Below are positions 58,345-64,000 of a DNA stretch of 64,000 nt, piece by piece. The notes beneath the pieces were generated by a model. The model was not told the origin of the DNA, made no database searches, and was given only the letters and a program-made list of their open reading frames with translations. Position 1 is the stretch's first letter; the number at the start of each line of letters is the position of its first letter. Source of the stretch: Massospora cicadina (lineage: Eukaryota; Entomophthoromycota; Entomophthoromycetes; Entomophthorales; Entomophthoraceae); NCBI GenBank assembly GCA_022478985.1, contig JAKSZP010017326.1, positions 61,437 through 125,436 of the forward strand, given 5' to 3'. A program made the translations under genes and the position numbers.

Positions 58345-59437
58345 CCCCTCAAGGTCTTGCCTAGGGGGCACATACTTACGAGTAAACCTACTATGAACTC
58401 TATTAATAACAGTACCAGTATCAATAATACAATGGAGTATTCAATACCCCAACAAAAATAAACAATAAAGTTAAGACCAGCTCACTAGGTGTCAAGTTTG
58501 TGAATCCTTCCTCCAGGTCTATGATGATAGAAGAGTACATGATCCCCAACTTGATATTCAGGTAGCGTAGGTCAACTAGCGTTGGCTCTAGTTCCCTCTT
58601 TTAAGGTTGTCACAGCAAGAGAACAAAAATTTAAGCTTGTACTCAGATGATTTCATCAGCTAGTCTCCTCATAGATAAACCAGTAGCTTGCGAAGTAGCT
58701 TCATCAAGTATAGGTTGTACACTTAAGGGTAGGATAGATTTAAATGATAAAGAGCCTTAGAGGATGCATTCTAATTATACGATGGTAGCTAACCCTATAG
58801 GTTAACATCGTACTAGGTAAGTAGAGATTTCATCTACTAGGATTGTTGGAGGCCATCTTTCGAAGAATTGCTACAAGGGTACCATTTGCTTGTTTGACTG
58901 CACCATTAGTATAAGGAATGTAAGAGGTCATAAATGACTGATAAGTAACCATTAATTTAGTAAGCTCAGATGCCAACTGAGAAATAAAGTTGGTCCCATT
59001 ATTTGATAATGGAACTTTTGGGCTACCATGCTGGGTGAAAACTTGCTTAAAAAGGAAAGAAGCAGTAGCCTTAGTGGTGACCAAGGAAACAGAGATAGTT
59101 TCAATCCATTTAATAAAATAGTCGATAGCTAATATAAATCATGATGTCCATAAGTGGCAGTAGGGAGAGGGCCCACCACATCGATACTCTTAGTAAAAAA
59201 GGTTCTGAAGGTCCTACATTTTTTGTTGGTACATCAATTTCCACCACGTTGTTGTTGGCAAGTGAGACAAGTCTCCAACACATCATGTACCGTTTTCAGC
59301 ATGCTATCCCAGTAATAATGATTTTTCAACCACTGTAAAGTATTAGCGACAGCTCCATGTCCTACAGTTTGATGAGCCTTCATAATAGTATCAGTCCTCG
59401 CAGAGGGCCAACTAAAAGGCAACAATTTAGATCCCAA
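58345..59437 (-). pseudogene. Element M integrase
   Basis: Zinc domain: AHQTVGHGAVANTLQWLKNH (59320-59380) and ETCLTCQQQRG (59234-59270). Core frame 58830-59084 reads PLSNNGTNFISQLASELTKL and YIPYTNGAVKQANGTLVAIL. Family DNG has become NNG and family VERANG has become VKQANG, so Asp-2 and Glu of the triad are both lost. The C-terminal module to 58345 is frame-shifted and ends PRQDLEGALL, the codons forming the purine tract. Confidence 0.82.
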
Positions 59438-59464
59438 CTTCTATTATAAGGAAACTTCCTTAAC

Positions 59465-60070
59465 TTAAGTATCATCAGTTAAAGATTGTAGCTTCACCAT
59501 AACATCCTTAGATTTACAATTCCAGAGCTCAGGTCTGCCAATCAGATCAAAAATATGATTCTCACCAGCAGAGAATAATGTTAGTATAGGTAATTGAGAA
59601 AGTCCATCAGCATTCTGGTATATAGCTCCAGTGCGATGTTGAATTGTAAAGTCATAATTCTGGAGCTTTAACTCCCATCTAACTAAGCGCACATCAGGGT
59701 ACTTCATTTGTTGTAAAAATTTCAAGGTTGCTTTCTCCGTGATGATAGTAAAAATCTGCCATAGAGGTAAGGGCGAAAATGCTTGATGGCGGATAGAAAT
59801 GTGAGTCTTTCTCTCTCTGTAACACTATAATTGCTCTTTGCCCTGGAAAGGGTTTTACTTTAATATGCAATGGGATGATCAACTAGGTTGGTATCAGCTG
59901 AACCAGAATGGCCCCAATAGCAACTTCACTGGCATCAGTAAATAAGATAAAGGGTTTGGAAAAATCAGGATGGGCTAAAACTGGGGCACTAACTAAGGCT
60001 TGGCACAGAAGATTGAAAGCTTGCTGCTGCGATTCTTCCCATAAGAAAGGAATTTCCTTGTGCAATAAGT
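59465..60070 (-). pseudogene. Element M RNase H
   Basis: Frame 59883-60065 gives EIPFLWEESQQQAFNLLCQA, then HPDFSKPFILFTDASEVAIG with the first catalytic Asp (TDAS) kept. 59694-59882 holds the [10 protein letters not shown] region in shifted form. 59465-59725 gives VRLVRWELKLQNYDFTIQHR, TGAIYQNADGLSQLPILTL: the C-terminal QNADGLS motif with its catalytic Asp intact. Two frame changes separate the three parts. Confidence 0.82.
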
Positions 60071-60289
60071 AAAATAAAGGCTCTGCAATCTCAGAAAAAT
60101 GGGGATGAATTGTCAGTAATATCCAATTATCCCTAAAAACACTTGAATATCGCGCAAGCTTTTAGGAACAGGAATGTTTAAAATAGCTTAATCTTATTAG
60201 ATAAGGGTAAAATCCATAAAGGTTAACTAAATGGCCTAAGAATTCCATCTCAGTTTTTAAAAAAAGCACTTAGATGGTTTTAGCTAAGA

Positions 60290-60800
60290 AAAGCGTGATT
60301 TATCTGACCAAATGCTTACTTTAAATGAGCCAAATGCTCGTTAAAAGTGCGAGAGAAAACAGTAACATCATCTAAGTATACCAAAACACATGAAATTTCA
60401 AACTCTCAAATAAGCTATCCATGGCTCCTTTGAAAAGTAGCAGGGGCATTACAAAGCCCCTGTGGCATATGAGTAGGCTCAAAATAACCCCTCACTAGAG
60501 ATTAAGGCGTAATTTTGACGGTCTTCTGGAGCCAGTTCATTTTGCCAATAGCCACTCACAAGGTTCATAGCTGAGAATAATTGTGACCCAGACAGTAGTC
60601 TCAATAAATCATCAATGCGAGGTAGAGGATATGAATCCTTTTGTGCAACAGTATTGAGCCAACAATAGTCCAGAATCAATCTATGACTTCCATCCTTTTT
60701 CCATATAAGTAGTAAAGGAGAAGTCCATGGACTCTTAGAAGGCGCTAGAAGCCCCACATCGAGGGGTTGTTTCAATTCAATTAAGACCTGAGCCTCCTTG
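60290..60800 (-). pseudogene. Element M reverse transcriptase
   Basis: Frame 60479-60775 has LAPSKSPWTSPLLLIWKKDG, SHRLILDYCWLNTVAQKDSY, PLPRIDDLLRLLSGSQLFSA, MNLVSGYWQ. After a shift MPQGLCNAPATFQ (60430-60470) and CVLVYLDDVTVFSRTFNEHL (60325-60395) follow: the catalytic YLDD is intact. Only about three frame breaks, so this is the best minus-strand RT. Confidence 0.85.
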
Positions 60801-60887
60801 ATCTTAGATTTTCAATAAGGCCGAGCTTTAATAGGGGAAGTATCCCCAGTTTTCACCTGATGCTGCATATCTTTTATTGGCCCAAAA

Positions 60888-61376
60888 TCACCAGGACCTT
60901 TGGTAAATATCCGCATACTCTTTAATCAGAGCCTCATCTTCATGCTGTTGTTCTGGAGTGAGTGAATCCTCAAATTTGACATCAATTCTAGCATTGATAG
61001 GGGGATCAATAAACCCAAATTCACTTAAATCTCTAAATCCCGAGATGGATAAAATTTCACTCACAGGAGTAGGCCACACATAGACGATGGGGTTATTTTG
61101 ATTCAATCACATTGGTCGAGAAGTGATTTTAGCTAGTAAAAAAACAGTCCCATCATAAGGAGGATCAAGGATACCAGGGCAGGTTGAAGCCTCAAAAAGA
61201 GAGGGATTTTTGTTGCCTGAGATCTCTAATACATGATCAGCGAGTCTAAATACTTGTACTCCAGTTTCAATTATGACTTTAGCTTTTAGAGGAATAGAAA
61301 TCAGATTGTTAGAATATAAAAGCATCCCTTCAAAGGTACAAGCTGATGGAGTTGAAAGAATAGCCCTCAGTCCCAA
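60888..61376 (-). pseudogene. Element M protease-RT connector
   Basis: Two frames joined by a stop: 61107-61376 (GMLLYSNNLISIPLKAKVII, VFRLADHVLEISGNKNPSLF) and 60888-61106 (YVWPTPVSEILSISGFRDLS, EFGFIDPPINARIDVKFEDS, LTPEQQHEDEALIKEYADIY). The LxSEFGFIDPPIN piece is conserved in G and I, and EEALIKEYADIY is the usual lead into gypsy RT. Confidence 0.75.
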
Positions 61377-61399
61377 AATTTGATACTCAAGACGAGAGA

Positions 61400-61819
61400 T
61401 AGAAGTATGATATTACAATAAGCAAACGCGTTATTTGAGTTTGCTTTTGCTATTGGGGACATATTGTAAAATTAAAGGTACTCAGTACCCAATTAAAGAA
61501 AGGTAATTGTCCTTAAGAATGATTATCACATCAAAATCAATGAGAAATTTGGTTTCCAAGAGCAAGTCATAGCAGTTATTGTCCAACCCTACTGCAGGGG
61601 CCAAAACAACCAACTTTCCAAAGCGTATTGGAAGAGAAGAATAGCTCCTATAGATTTAATGTATGAAGGACCAGCAGTTCCATAGTCTTGAGGATGGTTT
61701 AAGTCCGGCGCCACTTTGGTTTTTTTCATAAGTCTGGACAAAATCACATTTATGGGTGATCCTATATCAATGTTAGTCAAAACTTTCACCTTGTGCACTA
61801 TGACTTCCACCTGGGTCAC
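61400..61819 (-). pseudogene. Element M protease
   Basis: Frame 61589-61819 reads LTNIDIGSPINVILSRLMKK and APDLNHPQDYGTAGPSYIKS. DTGSP has become DIGSP: catalytic Asp kept, Thr changed to Ile. The flap region YGTAGP is as in G. The second motif, ELDFLIDFDVIIILKDN-like, is shifted at 61500-61560. Confidence 0.75.
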
Positions 61820-62039
61820 ATCAGTGCCAAATTGCGGGATTGAAAATACTGAGGGACTAAATGGTCAAATTGAATTAAAGGAAGAAACAGAAGCGTAAGA
61901 AGAAATAGAATCTTTGTTGGCTAATTTATCAGGGATATCAAGTTTACCAGGAGCGGATATCACATAACAGTCTTTATGAGTGCTAAAAGATTTAATTGAG
62001 TCATAGGAGGTAGGTCAGCACAGGGAGCCTCATTCCCTA

Positions 62040-63735
62040 TGATGACTCCCCTTTTTTCGACTCTTCTGCTTGTTTTTTCCAACATTGAGTTTCCATATGA
62101 CCCACTAAACCTCAATAGTTGCAAAGCTCCTTCTTTGATTTAGGTTTGGGTCTAGGCGGCATCACATGGATATAAGAATGAGGATTATTAGCAGAGGTCA
62201 GGTGTACCACACCATTAAGAATCTCCATAAGCGCCTCTTTGATGACGAAAATAGATCTGAAAATTCTTTTAAGTGATTTTAAATGCAGTAGTAACTGAGT
62301 AAGAGTTGCAAACGCACTCATTACAGTCAAAATGTCATCATCTACAGTAATGCTATTGTAAGTAGCAAGAGTCTGGGCCTCATGATAAATCTCTTAGCAA
62401 AATCTTGGATTGACTCTCCTCGCTTGATTTGGATGCTCATAAAGGCTTGCTTTTGGTTAGATAGGATTTTATCATTCCTGAACTGCTTAATAAGGGCGGT
62501 TTTCACTTGAGCCCACATATTGCAAACCTTAAGGTGAGGAACCATGATTTCTTGAGCAAACTGGCTTAGACAAGAGGTAATATGACATATTTTTTGTTGA
62601 TCCGTCGCCCCATCCTTTGCTCACTCATAGACAAATAGAAACGAATATATGTTAGCTTCACCTGGCTCAAAATTATCCTTAAAGGTAGGTTTCAATGTGT
62701 TTGGTTCATTGCTCTAGACATGTACACCCAATACCATGACTGGATCAGCTTTGGAGGTTTGGACTCAGGGATATGGGCTTGAGTGAAAATTCAGTCAACT
62801 TGTTGCCTTAGATGATTAAGGTCCTCCTATAGATTTTGAACCCATTGGGTAAGATGGTCATTTTCTGGCGTTTGAGTTTAGTTGGAAATCACAGTGAGTA
62901 TCACTTCTTGCTTATTCTCTGGTACTCAGCATTTAGAAGTTAGTCATTTAAAGGAAGCTGATAATAAAGCAAACTGGGTTTCTTATGTAGTTTGGTTAGC
63001 ATTGCATACACAATGAGCATTATCAACGCCATCTAATAAGTTGTTAGAGAATAATCTGGGTCATTTGGAAGGCCTTCTAAACATAAGAAACACCCTTAAG
63101 CTATGGCTCAGATTTAGTTTCTAACGCCTGTATTCTTGAAACTAGTAGACTAAAAGATTCATGTTTGTTAATTGAAAGCGAGAAGTCAGGGGGTCCAGGA
63201 GGTCTGGGGGTCCTTGCAAACTGTCGTGACCTGCAGGCCCAGGTGGGCCTTGTTGACCCTCAGGGCCTTGAGGACCCCGTTTATCAGGGGGTCCCTGGGT
63301 CACTGAAGGAGAGCTAGGTGGTCCCAGAGGACCAGGAGGACCAGCAGGACTTGGTCCACCTTCTCTAATTGTATCCACAATTTGAAAAAGTTGTTGGAGT
63401 AGCCCATCAAGTTTAACAAAGCATTCCTCATGTTGGGCCCACAATTTTCCCCGTTGTCTAGTAATATCATCTTCAAGGGTAGCGATTTGGTGGTGTATAG
63501 GATTAGCGGCATCACCAACCTGTTGAGATACTTCTTGGCCGATGTACCCCACAACTCTATTGTCAATTCTCACCAGATGGGTATGTAGGTCGTTGATTTT
63601 TCTTCTATTATCGAGTATGGCTTCCCAATTATCCCAACCAAAGTTAGAATCTGTCTCATAGAAAGAGGATAACCTAGAATAAAATTGTTGCGCCTGGGTC
63701 AACTGGCGTTGGATTTCGAGATGATGCAACCCCAA
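62040..63735 (-). pseudogene. Element M Gag with coiled coil, collagen-like run, capsid and zinc knuckle
   Basis: The 197-codon frame 63142-63735 begins with about 125 residues of helix (RKINDLHTHLVRIDNRVVGY, HHQIATLEDDITRQRGKLWA, CFVKLDGLLQQLFQIVDTIR) and passes into about 55 residues dominated by Gly-Pro-X (AGPPGPLGPPSSP, GPQGPEGQQGPPGPAG). The capsid follows: FKDNFEPGEANIY near 62650-62700, and VPHLKVCNMWAQVKTALIKQ at 62480-62545 with QKQAFMSIQIKRGESIQDFA. A zinc knuckle at 62062-62115 reads C-NY-stop-GLVG-H-METQ-C: the second Cys codon is TGA. Function of the collagen-like run is inferred only. Confidence 0.82.
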
Positions 63736-64000
63736 AATCTGAGTATATGATGAATGGCGGGATGTACATACTGCTGGAGGTACTGCTCTGTTCTAGCCAA
63801 ACAAACTTTGGTATGATGTAAAACAGCTCTGTAGTGTAAAACTCATCATATTAGCAGCAACCTTGGATGCTCAGTCTCAGTTAAGTGCACCAGGCTGGAT
63901 AGCACCTTATTAAGCCTTTGACTACTTCTTCTAAATCTGCAGATTGAATTTGATAATTATCTTGGTCAGGGCCCTCAATGGCCCCAAAAACCTTTAAATT
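63736..64000. other. Leader of element M
   Basis: Upstream of the Gag frame, probably the Gag N-terminus and leader between 5' LTR and Gag. No motif seen. Confidence 0.35.

Larger units (their letters stand above)
57794..64000 (-). mobile_element. Ty3/gypsy element M, 5' end beyond the window
   Basis: Minus-strand element inserted in the RNase H of L2. 3' LTR, integrase, RNase H, RT, connector, protease and Gag follow in order towards the right edge. Most coherent of the collagen-Gag group: long frames for nearly every domain. The 5' LTR and the other half of L2 must lie past 64000. Confidence 0.9.

Noticed and set aside
1..64000. CRISPR array, bacterial operon, phage or plasmid features
   Set aside because: No regularly spaced short repeats, no ribosome-binding-site-led ORFs; all long patterns are eukaryotic retroelements.

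Overview
The window is eukaryotic nuclear repeat DNA, AT-rich by eye, made almost entirely of decayed retrotransposons lying inside one another. I see no intact protein-coding gene, rRNA, tRNA gene or CRISPR array. Nearly every open frame is a shard of a retroelement Gag or Pol broken by stops and frameshifts. The two LTRs of the best-kept element differ mostly where one copy reads TG and the other CA at a former CpG, which points to a CpG-methylating genome. A TE-rich fungus is my guess (a 77-base GTATGT...TAG intron-like segment, a chromodomain element, an ORF1-type zinc-knuckle retroposon), but the host cannot be named from this DNA.

Left block, 1-16.5 kb: three nested Ty3/gypsy elements. 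Element A (+) is cut inside its integrase at 3176 and resumes at 15377. Element B (-, 3177-15371, TSD gtttc) sits in the cut. Element C (+, 8458-14047) sits inside the collagen-like part of B's Gag. 16.5-19.1 kb holds a minus-strand gypsy remnant, D.

Middle block, 20.2-30.2 kb: a short LTR pair E (copies at 20216-29065 and 29407-30194, only about 340 bases between them). Copy 1 is split by F, a minus-strand non-LTR retroposon of about 1.9 kb that appears to carry only an ORF1-like zinc-knuckle gene. F is in turn split by G (22174-28282), the most complete element: two 574-base LTRs, a perfect CCAGT target duplication, PBS, PPT, Gag, protease, RT, RNase H and integrase in order.

30-47 kb: an old plus-strand gypsy, H (protease and RT at 33.2-35.3 kb, integrase at 45.6-46.3 kb), split by a minus-strand element I (about 36.9-45.4 kb, another collagen-like Gag). 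Two copies of a 133-142 base tRNA-derived SINE (31364-31496 and 35351-35492) and one unrelated 286-base SINE (46915-47200) carry target duplications of 13, 7 and 17 bases. A second 3' end of F lies at 36440-36764.

47.5-64 kb: an old LTR related to the next element, an intron-like segment, a third tRNA-like piece, then chromodomain element L (+, 49642-56591, 1011-base LTRs) in tandem with a deleted copy L2 that shares its middle LTR. L2 is interrupted in RNase H by element M (-, 57794 to beyond the window end), the best example of a Gag with a predicted coiled coil followed by Gly-X-Y collagen-like repeats.

How the parts worked: Gag forms the particle, protease cuts the polyprotein, RT/RNase H copies the RNA, integrase inserts the DNA. 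Each copy here has lost at least one of these. The elements are therefore read as fossils whose nesting gives their relative ages: A before B before C; E before F before G; H before I and the SINEs; L/L2 before M.
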